Origin: Methylobacillus glycogenes JCM 2850
GTDB lineage: Bacteria; Pseudomonadota; Gammaproteobacteria; Burkholderiales; Methylophilaceae
Assembly (NCBI RefSeq): GCF_000617925.1
Contig: NZ_BAMT01000009.1
Span: forward strand, 62,001-126,000
Direction of reading: 5' to 3'
Length of the DNA stretch: 64,000 nt
This document shows, one piece after another, positions 50,311-59,541 of this stretch. The notes under the pieces are model-generated. The model was not told where the DNA came from and made no database searches. It worked only from the letters and a program-made list of their open reading frames with translations. How positions within the stretch are numbered: the first letter of the stretch is position 1; every line of letters begins with the position of its first letter. The translations under genes were made by a program, and so were the position numbers.

Positions 50311-51474
50311 ATGAAAGTGTTGCAGATAGGAAGTTTCTCCGGAAATGTCGGTGACATTGCCAACCATTATGGTTTTCGCAATTGGTTTCAAGGACTGCTT
50401 GGAGAGATTCAATGGGATGAATTCGAAATACGCAATGTTTACCGAAAAAATGTTGCCTTTGACGATAATTTTGTAGCTATTGCAAATCAGTACGATCTTA
50501 TAGTCGTGGGAGGTGGTAATTTTTTCGAGCTATGGGTTGATTCTTCTCCAACCGGCACCTCAATCTCAATTGAGATTGAGGTTTTTAAAAAAATAAAAGT
50601 CCCCATCTTTTTCAATGCATTGGGTGTTGATGATGGTATGGGATGTAGTGATGAAAGTCTTGCAAAGTTTACTAATTTCTTAGAAATCTTAACTTCATCA
50701 AAGCAATATTTGGTCAGTGTTCGTAATGATGGAGCAATGGGCACGCTCAGAAATCGGATTTCTAATAATCCCATGTTGGATAAAGTCTTACCATTGCCTG
50801 ACGGTGGGTTTTTTGTAAATCTGGATAAGTTAGAAAAAGACATTGCGGAAAATGATCATGAAAACACTCAGATCACCATCGGCATCAATCTGGCTGGAGA
50901 TATGTTGGAAACAAGGTTTCCAGGTGGAATTAATGGATATGATTACTCAGGATTTATATCCGAGTTCACCGAGACTTTGGCTGAAATGTGGAATAAAAAT
51001 AAATTAATAAAGTTTATTTTTTTTCCACATATTTATAGTGATCTTAAAGTATATGCCGACATACTATCACGGTTGCCTGATGCATGTAGACGTGAAAATG
51101 TCAAAGTGGCCAGTTACGATACTAATGTGAATTTTCAAGGGACATTATTTTCCGAATATAGCAAATGTACTTTGATACTTGGTATGCGATTTCATGCCAA
51201 TGTTGTAGCCATAGCTAATAAAATTCCAGTAATAGGATTGTACTCATACAAGCAAATTAAAGAATTGTTTTATGAGTTGGGAATAAAAGAAAAAATTGTT
51301 GATGTCAGACAAATAGGTTTTAAAAATGAATTGTTGAGAAAGTGCAATATTGTTATTGAAAATTCATCTATATCTCGTGATGAGAGCTGTAACATACTTG
51401 ATGTTGTCACAAAAAAACGTGATTTGATTGCTCCAAGGGTAGTGGAGTGGTTACGTGAGCATAAGCTTAAATGA
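50311..51474 (+). CDS. Polysaccharide pyruvyl transferase family protein
   Basis: A 387-residue member: the N-terminal GSFSGNVGDIANHYGFRNWF carries the family's GNxGD, VVGGGNFFELW follows, and the C-terminal half has LILGMRFHANVVAIANKIPVIGLYSYKQI. Enzymes of this group add ketal pyruvate to sugars or act in similar transfers. ATG 50311 follows an AGGTG site just after the amidotransferase stop. It is AT-rich like its neighbours. Confidence 0.85.
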   Translation: MKVLQIGSFSGNVGDIANHYGFRNWFQGLLGEIQWDEFEIRNVYRKNVAFDDNFVAIANQYDLIVVGGGNFFELWVDSSPTGTSISIEIEVFKKIKVPIFFNALGVDDGMGCSDESLAKFTNFLEILTSSKQYLVSVRNDGAMGTLRNRISNNPMLDKVLPLPDGGFFVNLDKLEKDIAENDHENTQITIGINLAGDMLETRFPGGINGYDYSGFISEFTETLAEMWNKNKLIKFIFFPHIYSDLKVYADILSRLPDACRRENVKVASYDTNVNFQGTLFSEYSKCTLILGMRFHANVVAIANKIPVIGLYSYKQIKELFYELGIKEKIVDVRQIGFKNELLRKCNIVIENSSISRDESCNILDVVTKKRDLIAPRVVEWLREHKLK

Positions 51475-51504
51475 TTAATTGTTGTAATTGTATGCTTAGT
51501 TATT

Positions 51505-52572
51505 ATGATTAAAAGCCTTGATTATCTAAGGGCGATTGCAGCACTAACGGTTTTTCTCAGCCACACCTTTCAAATTTATTGGTTACCAACCATTGGATTG
51601 GTGTCCTGGAAATATGAGTTGAATCATTTTTTGAGTGAAACCGCGGTCCTCTTATTTTTTGTATTAAGTGGCTATGTAATTTCGAATAGTTTGCATAGCA
51701 ATACTCAACGTAATGGAGGGCGTCTTTCAGTACTTGATTACGCATCTAGCAGATTATTGCGCATATATCCTCCTCTCATTGTAAGCATAATAATATCTTT
51801 AGTTGCCTATAGTGTGATTGTGATCTTTGAACTACCGGGATCAGTGGGTACTTTAAAGGCACCAGGAGATATCTATCAGGCAAGAGACTACTTGAGCATT
51901 GGTACGCGAGACATTGTCAATTCTTTATTGATGAATAATGGCTTGTTGCAAATGAATGGGCCATTATGGAGTTTATGCATTGAGGCTAAGCTATATTTTT
52001 ATGCTTGTTTAGTTGTAATAATTTTTATTCATTATAAACAAAAAAATTTGCTCAATTTTATTGCTAATACTGGTTTTCTCGTATTATCTGTATTCTTGTT
52101 TTTTAATACAAAAACCGATATTTATTATGGCTTATGGTGGTTGAGCGGTGGTGTAATTTTCTTATATCGTCGAAATTTCATAAAGTTCATGACTTTGGTT
52201 GTTGTAATGGCTATTGTGGTGTTTGCTATGGCAGTGATTGGACAGAAGTTCGTTTCTTTGCCAGTGCAAGTTATATTTGTATATTCTTTATTTTTGGCAG
52301 CAATAAAATGCAAAGTGCCAGAAATTAAGGCAATGAATATTTTGGCCAATACTTCGTACACTTTATATATTGTCCATTTCCCTATGTTGTTACTATCGTA
52401 CGCCATCTTCTCATATAACTTTGATGTGTACGGTAGCCTGACTAGAGAGTTGATGTCATCATTATCGCTAATAATCATCTTAACTATGTCAATTTATATT
52501 GGAAAATGGGTAGAGCGTCCAGCTAATTTACGTTTGACCTATCACAGGTTGTTGAGAAAAGTAAAAGTATGA
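51505..52572 (+). CDS. Membrane acyltransferase, acyltransferase-3 family (OafA-like)
   Basis: A 355-residue integral membrane protein with about ten helices. YLRAIAALTVFLSHTFQIYW holds the conserved Arg and His; LFFVLSGYVISNSL and GPLWSLCIEAKLYFY follow. It probably O-acetylates a glycan residue, possibly the nonulosonic acid. Its stop overlaps the next gene by 4 bases. Confidence 0.88.
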   Translation: MIKSLDYLRAIAALTVFLSHTFQIYWLPTIGLVSWKYELNHFLSETAVLLFFVLSGYVISNSLHSNTQRNGGRLSVLDYASSRLLRIYPPLIVSIIISLVAYSVIVIFELPGSVGTLKAPGDIYQARDYLSIGTRDIVNSLLMNNGLLQMNGPLWSLCIEAKLYFYACLVVIIFIHYKQKNLLNFIANTGFLVLSVFLFFNTKTDIYYGLWWLSGGVIFLYRRNFIKFMTLVVVMAIVVFAMAVIGQKFVSLPVQVIFVYSLFLAAIKCKVPEIKAMNILANTSYTLYIVHFPMLLLSYAIFSYNFDVYGSLTRELMSSLSLIIILTMSIYIGKWVERPANLRLTYHRLLRKVKV

Positions 52573-54248
52573 AAGCCATGTTTTATTCTTTGCATGCAGC
52601 TATTTGGTTACATGCGCTTCCTGAAAGCCGGTTGGCATCACAGCTGAGTAATGCCGGCCATGAGTTAGTATATGTGACCTGTGATAAAAGCTTTACTCAT
52701 TATTGCACTGGTATGAGTGCTTTCAATCTTGCATTGAATGAGGATTTTAAAAAGAAAAGTGCAATTTGTGAGTTATGTATTAATAACGCCAATAAAATAA
52801 CCAAGTCTTTTGATTGCAAGCATCTTAAATTGCATGATTATATTGATCAGAAAACTAATGCTCTGATTGATAACCTATTGAAAAGTGTCACGGAAGATAA
52901 TTTCCTCGAATTTCATTATGAAGATATACCAGTAGGGCGTTTGGCTACATATGAGCCACTTCTTAAGTATAAGAAAATGTCTTTGGAATTTAGAGATGAA
53001 CAATGGCAAGATCTACAGATTCACCTTAGGAATGCCCTGGTATCGTTAATCGGTTTTATCCAAATATTCAAACAAGAGTGTCCAGAAAAAATTTTCTTTT
53101 ATAGTCCACAGTATGGTGTTAATGGTGTGTGTGCAGAATATGCAGTAAAACAGGGGAGACAGGCATATTTTATAGAAGGTAGCTCTAGCAATGCTGAACG
53201 ATATAGTGCTTTAAGGGTGTGGGAGTGGAGTAAATTTAAATTAGTAAACCCTGCATTGCAGCATTGGCAAGCTGTTAAAAATTTAGTAACGCTTGAAGAT
53301 ATTGATAGAGTCTCTGCACATATTCACGAATTATTCAAAGGTAAATCTTTTGCTGTTTTTTCAGCGCCAAAAACAGGAAATTTTTCAATCCGTGAAAAAT
53401 TCAATATTCCACAGAATGCTAAAATTCTACTCGCCTCATTAAGTAGTTTTGATGAAGCGTATGCGGCTTTTGTTATCAAAGGTTTTCCTGAGCGTAAAGT
53501 TAAAAGTCCGGTTTTCTCAGATCAGTTTGAATGGATTAAGTGTACAATTAATTTTATGAAGTCTAGGCCTGATGACTATCTTGTAATTAGAGTACATCCG
53601 CGAGACTATCCTAATAAACGCGATTCCAATCAGTCTGAGCAAGCATTGATTTGGGAAAAAATACTTCAGGATCTCCCTGAGAATGTTAAATTAAACTCAC
53701 CAGATCAGAATATTTCTTTATACGATTTTCTCGATGATGTACATGCGCTGGTAACAGGGTGGTCTGCCACTGGTGTAGAAGCATTGCTACATGGCATACC
53801 TGTGATTACCTATGATAAATACTTACCTTCCTATCCGGCGGATATACATCTAACGGGAGAGTCTGAACATGAGTATTATGACAACCTTATCAAAGTACTT
53901 TCTTTGGCAACATCAACAGATAATACACATGTAGTTAATGCCTATCGCTGGCTCGCGGTCAGTTTTTCACTGGGCACTGTCAGAGTTAATCAGCCACTGG
54001 AGATTGGTCTGAGTTGGCCGGATAAGCCGGCGTATAGAATATTGAAAAGGGTGGCTAACAAGTTTTCAGTTAATTTGCGAAAAAGCTACGACGTATGGAA
54101 TGTCCAGTCCAACGACACAGACCGTTTAAGATTTTTAAGTCTGGTTCTTAATAATCAATCTAGCCTTTTTGAGGGTGTAATATCTGATGTGGTCGATGCT
54201 GTTTCCGATTATGAAATTGAAGCTACGGTAAAACAACATTCGATATAA
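52569..54248 (+). CDS. Capsule polysaccharide biosynthesis-like protein (Kps-type)
   Basis: 559 residues. The C-terminal half looks like capsule KpsC/KpsS-type proteins: VIRVHPRDYPNKRDSN, then a loop LVTGWSATGVEALLHGIPVITYDKYLPSYP, typical of a GT-B nucleotide-sugar site. The N-terminal half has no match I recognise. Kps-type enzymes transfer Kdo from CMP-Kdo; given neuABC upstream, a CMP-nonulosonate user is a reasonable guess. No transmembrane segment or signal peptide is seen. Confidence 0.62.
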   Translation: MKAMFYSLHAAIWLHALPESRLASQLSNAGHELVYVTCDKSFTHYCTGMSAFNLALNEDFKKKSAICELCINNANKITKSFDCKHLKLHDYIDQKTNALIDNLLKSVTEDNFLEFHYEDIPVGRLATYEPLLKYKKMSLEFRDEQWQDLQIHLRNALVSLIGFIQIFKQECPEKIFFYSPQYGVNGVCAEYAVKQGRQAYFIEGSSSNAERYSALRVWEWSKFKLVNPALQHWQAVKNLVTLEDIDRVSAHIHELFKGKSFAVFSAPKTGNFSIREKFNIPQNAKILLASLSSFDEAYAAFVIKGFPERKVKSPVFSDQFEWIKCTINFMKSRPDDYLVIRVHPRDYPNKRDSNQSEQALIWEKILQDLPENVKLNSPDQNISLYDFLDDVHALVTGWSATGVEALLHGIPVITYDKYLPSYPADIHLTGESEHEYYDNLIKVLSLATSTDNTHVVNAYRWLAVSFSLGTVRVNQPLEIGLSWPDKPAYRILKRVANKFSVNLRKSYDVWNVQSNDTDRLRFLSLVLNNQSSLFEGVISDVVDAVSDYEIEATVKQHSI

Positions 54249-54308
54249 GTTAATTATCTGATATTTAATACAATTTATATTTAGTAACACTTACCATTAA
54301 AATGAAAG

Positions 54309-56018
54309 TTGTTGAATAAATTGCCACAAGCAAAATATATTTTTAAGTTATTAAAATTTGCTTTCAATAACAACCCATTGTTGTATTTGAGTGTTTTAAT
54401 TTCTATACTTTCTATAGGTATTGAATTGTTGGCAATGGCAAGCCTATTGCCTTTATTTGAACTTGTTTCAGGAGAAACAGTAGATAAGCATGGTTTGATT
54501 TCAAAAGCTCTGATTATATTGGGGTTTACAGTTGATGCTGCCAGCCTTTTGCAAGTTTTCTTCTTATTGTTCACTTTGAGAGTAGTCACGCAACTATTTA
54601 GTCAAAGCCTGACGCACTACCTTGGAAGACGTGTGATGGCTCAGCTCGGTTCTAGGGCTTTTGAAAAAATCATTACTTCGATGTCAATTGATAAAATATC
54701 TGAAAAAAGTATAGGTTTTTTTATGGGGCTTGCTGGAGATGAATCCTTCAGGGCGAGTACTCTGGTTGTTGCATTGACTCAGTTTGTTGCAACATTTTTA
54801 CTGGGGGTAATGTATTTTATTTCTATTGCAATTTATTCACTATATGCCGCCGAAATGATTTTCATTTTAATGCTTGTGTCTGCCGTATTCTTCATTTGGA
54901 TTTTAAAAATATCTCATAAGATGGGCGTGAGGCAAATAGAAGGTTCAAGGAAAGCAAATTCCATTTTCATGGATGCGATGAACAATATCAAAGCAGTAAG
55001 ATCACTTTCTTCCGAGAAGTATGTTGCCGGTTTGTATAGGCGAAAGATTTTTACGTATGCAAATATTCTTTTTTACCTTGATGCAATAAATCTGGCTACG
55101 AAGTTAGTACCAATAATATTTCTATTACTCGGATCTTTGGCTTTGATATTGAGTGGCTGGGTTTCTGTTGAAAACTTAGGGATGGCTTACATTGTGTCAT
55201 TGATAGCTTATCTCATGCGATTTTTCCCAGTTGTTGGTCAGAGTATCACTCTAGCTGTTCGCATTGTTGCAGATGCGAAATCGGGAAAAGATGTGACGGA
55301 ATTAGTTTCCGATGAAAGTGCCGAGAGCGCTAATTCAGACAACTATTTACACAAGATAGATACAATCAAGATTGATAATTTGTCGTTTTCATACCGTGAT
55401 GTTCAAGGCGTAAGGCCAGCGGTTCTCAATTCTGTTTACTACGAGTTTGAAAAGAACAACTCTTATGCTTTAGTGGGGAAATCTGGTTTAGGAAAGTCTA
55501 CTTTGCTGGATGTTTTGCTGAAGTTTTATCCTCCTGCTTCAGGCAGTATTTCAATAGATGGTATTTCAACAGAAAATATCCCTGGAGCACATATCAGGCA
55601 TTCTATTGTACTTATTAATCAAGAACCTGCGATTTTTGATGATACGGTCTACAACAATATTTGTATGGGCGAGACTTTTACTCTAGAGGACGTAAAATGG
55701 GCTTGCGAATTAGCTTGTATTTCTAAAGATGTGGAAAGTCTTGCGCAAGGTTATGAAACACGTTTGCAATATCAAGGAAAAAATCTTTCAGGTGGGCAGC
55801 GTCAGCGTATAGCTATTGCCAGAGCATTAGTGCGCAAACCTAATGTGCTGATACTTGATGAAAGTACAACAGCTTTAGATAAGGCTACACAAGAAATTGT
55901 GATACGGAATCTTATGAATGAGTATGAAAATAAGATCATTATATTTGTCAGTCATGATCCTTATATCATGTCTCAAGTCGATCATACAGTTGATTTGGCA
56001 TTAATCAATAAAGTATAA
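54309..56018 (+). CDS. ABC exporter (PglK/MsbA-like flippase)
   Basis: A 569-residue fused half-transporter. Five or six membrane helices lie in residues 15-320. The ATPase follows with GKSGLGKSTLLDVLLKFY, NLSGGQRQRIAIARALVRKP, Walker B VLILDESTTALD and VSHDP. It resembles PglK-type flippases for lipid-linked oligosaccharides, so it may move the finished repeat unit across the inner membrane. TTG at 54309 (or 54312) is the only upstream start, behind a GAAAG; an ATG at 54302 stops after five codons in another frame. Confidence 0.9.
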   Translation: MLNKLPQAKYIFKLLKFAFNNNPLLYLSVLISILSIGIELLAMASLLPLFELVSGETVDKHGLISKALIILGFTVDAASLLQVFFLLFTLRVVTQLFSQSLTHYLGRRVMAQLGSRAFEKIITSMSIDKISEKSIGFFMGLAGDESFRASTLVVALTQFVATFLLGVMYFISIAIYSLYAAEMIFILMLVSAVFFIWILKISHKMGVRQIEGSRKANSIFMDAMNNIKAVRSLSSEKYVAGLYRRKIFTYANILFYLDAINLATKLVPIIFLLLGSLALILSGWVSVENLGMAYIVSLIAYLMRFFPVVGQSITLAVRIVADAKSGKDVTELVSDESAESANSDNYLHKIDTIKIDNLSFSYRDVQGVRPAVLNSVYYEFEKNNSYALVGKSGLGKSTLLDVLLKFYPPASGSISIDGISTENIPGAHIRHSIVLINQEPAIFDDTVYNNICMGETFTLEDVKWACELACISKDVESLAQGYETRLQYQGKNLSGGQRQRIAIARALVRKPNVLILDESTTALDKATQEIVIRNLMNEYENKIIIFVSHDPYIMSQVDHTVDLALINKV

Positions 56019-56022
56019 ATTT

Positions 56023-56721
56023 ATGTCTATCTCAAGTATTGCTTTAAAAATATTTAATTATTCGCAAGAGATTTTTTCATTTTACCGGGATAGAGGCTTA
56101 TATAAATTCTCTTATGCGCAAGAGGGGGAAGATTTAATTCTGAGTAGAATTTTTGACCGAACCTCTACTGGGTATTATATTGATATAGGTGCTCATCACC
56201 CAGTAAGGTTCTCCAATACTTATTTATTTTATAAACGTGGTTGGAGGGGAGTTTGTATAGATCCCTCACACGAGGCTATTGCTTTGTTTAAAACACGGCG
56301 CCCAGCAGATATTGCCTTGGAAATGGGGGTATCTGATCATGAGTCTGAGCTGACTTATCATATGTTCGATGAGCCTGCTCTCAATACCTTCAGTGAGGAA
56401 TTGGCCAATCAGCGTATACAAAACACTGCTTATAAACGCGTCGGTACCCGCAAGGTGCCAGTAAGACCCTTGACTAAAATTTTGGATGAAGTGCTGCTGC
56501 CGGATACTGAAATTGATTTCATGAGTATAGATGTTGAAGGCTTTGATTACCAAGTGCTTGCCTCTAACGACTGGTCAAAGTACAGGCCTCGTATAGTTCT
56601 GGCAGAAGCACTTGATGATGTCGCTGGCGAACGCATACGCAGTTTCATGATTCAAAATCATTACAAAGTCATAGCGCGTACATTCAACACTGAGTTTTAT
56701 CAAGATCTTTTGAAACTGTAA
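56023..56721 (+). CDS. FkbM family methyltransferase
   Basis: A 232-residue SAM-dependent methyltransferase. YYIDIGAHHPVRFSNTYLFY is the FkbM SAM-binding start, with VCIDPS following; DFMSIDVEGFDYQVL contains the conserved acidic motif. It likely O-methylates a sugar of the surface glycan. It follows the exporter by 4 bases and has no signal peptide. Confidence 0.9.
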   Translation: MSISSIALKIFNYSQEIFSFYRDRGLYKFSYAQEGEDLILSRIFDRTSTGYYIDIGAHHPVRFSNTYLFYKRGWRGVCIDPSHEAIALFKTRRPADIALEMGVSDHESELTYHMFDEPALNTFSEELANQRIQNTAYKRVGTRKVPVRPLTKILDEVLLPDTEIDFMSIDVEGFDYQVLASNDWSKYRPRIVLAEALDDVAGERIRSFMIQNHYKVIARTFNTEFYQDLLKL

Positions 56722-56727
56722 GTAACC

Positions 56728-57633
56728 ATGTCCAATCTAGCACCTGTTGCCCTGTTTACTTATAACCGCCCTGACCATACTAAAAGGACGATTGAAGCAC
56801 TGAAGAATAATACCTTGTCTGCTGAAACGGACTTGCTGATTTTTTCTGATGCTGCAAAAAATATTACACAGCAAAGCATGGTGGATGCTGTCAGAGCGTT
56901 TACTCACACTGTTGAAGGCTTCAAGTCAGTAAGAATCATAGAACGTCAAACGAATTTTGGGCTAGCTGCTTCGATTATTGATGGTGTAACAAATGTACTT
57001 GCAGAGTATGGTCGCATAATAGTTCTTGAAGACGACATGGTCACCAGTCCATATTTTCTTCAATACATGAATGATAGCTTGAGTCAGTATGCTGATTTTC
57101 ATGAAGTTGCAAGTATTCATGCCTATGTTTATCCCATCGCAGGATTGCCCGATACTTTCTTTTTGCGTGGTGCAGATTGCTGGGGCTGGGCTACATGGAG
57201 GGATAGATGGGATTGGTTTGAACCAGATGGAAGTAAGTTGTTTGCGCAACTGAAGCAGCTTAACTTGCTGAATAAGTTTGATTATAACGGTAGTTATCCA
57301 TTTTCAAATATGTTGCGCGACCAGATTGCAGGAACCAATAATTCTTGGGCAATACGTTGGCATGCTAGTGCTTTCTTGCTTAATAAGTTGACGCTTTATC
57401 CTGGTAAAGCTTTGCTTAGTAATATTGGACATGATGGATCCGGTGTGCATTGTGGAGAAAGCGAAACATACTCTGCGGAGTTGAGAGCTGACCGATTACT
57501 ATTGACTGATATTCCATTGCGCGAGTCTGAGCCGGCATTTAAGAAATTTGAGCAATTTTTTCTTGAAAGCAAACCATCAGTTGTTCGCAAAATGATGCTG
57601 AAGGCAAAATCCGTATTTAAAAAATTTTTATGA
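56728..57633 (+). CDS. Glycosyltransferase, GT-A fold
   Basis: 301 residues. ALFTYNRPDHTKRTIEAL opens a GT2-like fold; IIVLEDDMVTSPYFLQYMND gives the metal-binding acidic motif; GADCWGWATWRDRW is shared with a set of capsule/LPS transferases. It would add one sugar to the repeat unit; donor and linkage are unknown. It overlaps the next gene by 4 bases. Confidence 0.85.
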   Translation: MSNLAPVALFTYNRPDHTKRTIEALKNNTLSAETDLLIFSDAAKNITQQSMVDAVRAFTHTVEGFKSVRIIERQTNFGLAASIIDGVTNVLAEYGRIIVLEDDMVTSPYFLQYMNDSLSQYADFHEVASIHAYVYPIAGLPDTFFLRGADCWGWATWRDRWDWFEPDGSKLFAQLKQLNLLNKFDYNGSYPFSNMLRDQIAGTNNSWAIRWHASAFLLNKLTLYPGKALLSNIGHDGSGVHCGESETYSAELRADRLLLTDIPLRESEPAFKKFEQFFLESKPSVVRKMMLKAKSVFKKFL

Positions 57634-58445
57634 GTTTTATCAAGATCCTAAAATTATTATGCCCCCCACTTTTTCTGCATATTCTGCAGAAGTATAGGCG
57701 GCGTAACTTTGCCTCTTCGTTCGCCGGAAATTATTCTTCTTGGGCGCATGCTAAACAAAATAGTGGTGGCTATGATGCGGAAAATATTCTCACCATCATT
57801 CAAGAGTCAGCTCTCAAAGTCAAGCGTGGTGAAGCGGTTTTTGAACGAGATTCAGTATGTTTCCATCATGTTGAGTATAGATATTCCGCTTTGTCTGGAT
57901 TGCTATACGCAGCTGTTAGTTCTGGTGGCAAGTTGAGTGTCCTGGATTTTGGAGGCTCTCTGGCAAGTTTTTATTCTCAGCATGCTGCAATATTGTCTAT
58001 AGTTAAGGATTTGCGTTGGGGAGTTGTTGAGCAGCCACATTTTGTTGCCTGGGGTCGCGAGCACCTAACCACAACTGATCTTAAATTTTACAATAGCCTC
58101 ACAGAGTTTATTTTGGATGGAAAACCCAATGTTATTTTTCTTTCCAGCGTCCTGCAATATTTGGAGCATCCATACCAGCTGTTAGAAGAATTATTGAGGC
58201 TAGATTCTGAGTTTATTCTTTTCGATCGCACGGCTTTTTATGACGTTGTTGACCGCTTAACTGTCCAGACAGTGCCTGCATCGATTTATCCGGCAAGTTA
58301 CCCTGCCTGGTTCATTTCTTGGGACAAATTTATAAATACTATGAGTGCAGGAGGGTATGAGGTCATCATGGAGTTTCCTTGTGCAGACCTGACGGACATA
58401 GGCTATTACAAAGGGCTTTTTTTCAAGCGCAAGAGTGTAAGTTGA
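57630..58445 (+). CDS. Methyltransferase, TIGR04325 type
   Basis: A 271-residue putative methyltransferase: LSVLDFGGSLASFYSQH is the SAM-binding motif, VVEQPHFVAWGREHL and IFLSSVLQYLEHPYQLLEEL continue the Rossmann core. The family is known from polysaccharide loci; the acceptor is unknown. The preceding FkbM-type gene gives a second methyltransferase in the cluster. Confidence 0.85.
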   Translation: MSFIKILKLLCPPLFLHILQKYRRRNFASSFAGNYSSWAHAKQNSGGYDAENILTIIQESALKVKRGEAVFERDSVCFHHVEYRYSALSGLLYAAVSSGGKLSVLDFGGSLASFYSQHAAILSIVKDLRWGVVEQPHFVAWGREHLTTTDLKFYNSLTEFILDGKPNVIFLSSVLQYLEHPYQLLEELLRLDSEFILFDRTAFYDVVDRLTVQTVPASIYPASYPAWFISWDKFINTMSAGGYEVIMEFPCADLTDIGYYKGLFFKRKSVS

Positions 58446-58542
58446 TTTTCTAACAAGCAATTGTTCATCTTTGAGTTACTGTGTCTTATTTCTTCTAATG
58501 TACGGGTTGATTCTCTTGTTGTGAAATTGTTAAGGTAATTGT

Positions 58543-59541
58543 ATGAATGATGAACTGTACTCAGGTAAGAATATTCTTGTTACTGGTGGCTTGGGTTTTA
58601 TTGGTTCAAACTTGGTCAAAAGATTAATTGCGCACAAAGCCAAGGTGACCGTTGTAGATAGCCTGTTACCTCTTTATGGTGGCAATGCCTTTAACCTTAG
58701 TGGCTATGAATCGCTGGTCAATATCAACATCAGCGATGTACGTGATAGTCATGCCATGGCTTATCTTATCAAAGGCAAGGATTACCTTTTTAACCTTGCT
58801 GGACAAACTAGCCATTTGGATTCCATGACCGACCCCAGGACGGATCTGGATATCAATGCCGCAGCACAATTATCCATTCTGGAAGCATGCCGACAGCATA
58901 ATCCCGATGTCAGAATAGTCTTCGCTAGCACCAGACAGCTTTATGGCAAGCCTGAGTATTTACCTGTAGATGAGTCACACCCGATTCAGCCAGTGGATGT
59001 GAATGGCATCAATAAATTGGCAGGGGAGTGGTATCACATTCTCTATAACAATGTTTACGGTATCAAAGCCTGTGCGCTACGTCTGACAAATACATATGGT
59101 CCTGGCATGCGCGTCAAGGATGCCCGTCAGACTTTTCTTGGGATTTGGTTGCGTAGAGTGATTGAAGGCAAGCCAATTGCGGTATTTGGAGATGGCTTGC
59201 AATTGAGGGATTTCAATTACGTTGATGATGTGGTGGATGCTCTGTTACTGGCTGCCGCCAATACAGAAGCAGATGGGCAAATATTTAATCTCGGCAGTGA
59301 TGAGGTTGTAAATTTACAGCAAGTAGCTGAATTAATGACACAATTTCAGCCTGGTTCCAGCTATGAGATTGTGCCATTCCCACCTGAGAGAAAAGCCATT
59401 GATATCGGTGACTACTATAGTGATTTCAATAAAATCAAGCAGGTTTTAGGTTGGAGCCCCCGTGTGGGCTTGCAACAAGGGCTTGCTGCAAGCCTGGCAT
59501 ACTATCGCCAGCATCATGATAAATATTGGGACAACGTATGA
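58543..59541 (+). CDS. NAD-dependent sugar epimerase/dehydratase-like SDR lacking the catalytic Tyr
   Basis: 332 residues of extended SDR: NILVTGGLGFIGSNLVKRL binds NAD, LFNLAGQTSHLDSM, ASTRQLYGKPEYLP, and RLTNTYGPGMRVKDARQTF near the substrate site. The usual YxxxK reads NGINK (VDVNGINKLAGEW), so the catalytic Tyr is Asn. I recall relatives in other polysaccharide loci with the same VDVNGINK, so this is probably a family trait. It precedes an aminotransferase (ATGA overlap), which suggests a keto- then amino-sugar route, but the reaction is open. Confidence 0.85.
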   Translation: MNDELYSGKNILVTGGLGFIGSNLVKRLIAHKAKVTVVDSLLPLYGGNAFNLSGYESLVNINISDVRDSHAMAYLIKGKDYLFNLAGQTSHLDSMTDPRTDLDINAAAQLSILEACRQHNPDVRIVFASTRQLYGKPEYLPVDESHPIQPVDVNGINKLAGEWYHILYNNVYGIKACALRLTNTYGPGMRVKDARQTFLGIWLRRVIEGKPIAVFGDGLQLRDFNYVDDVVDALLLAAANTEADGQIFNLGSDEVVNLQQVAELMTQFQPGSSYEIVPFPPERKAIDIGDYYSDFNKIKQVLGWSPRVGLQQGLAASLAYYRQHHDKYWDNV

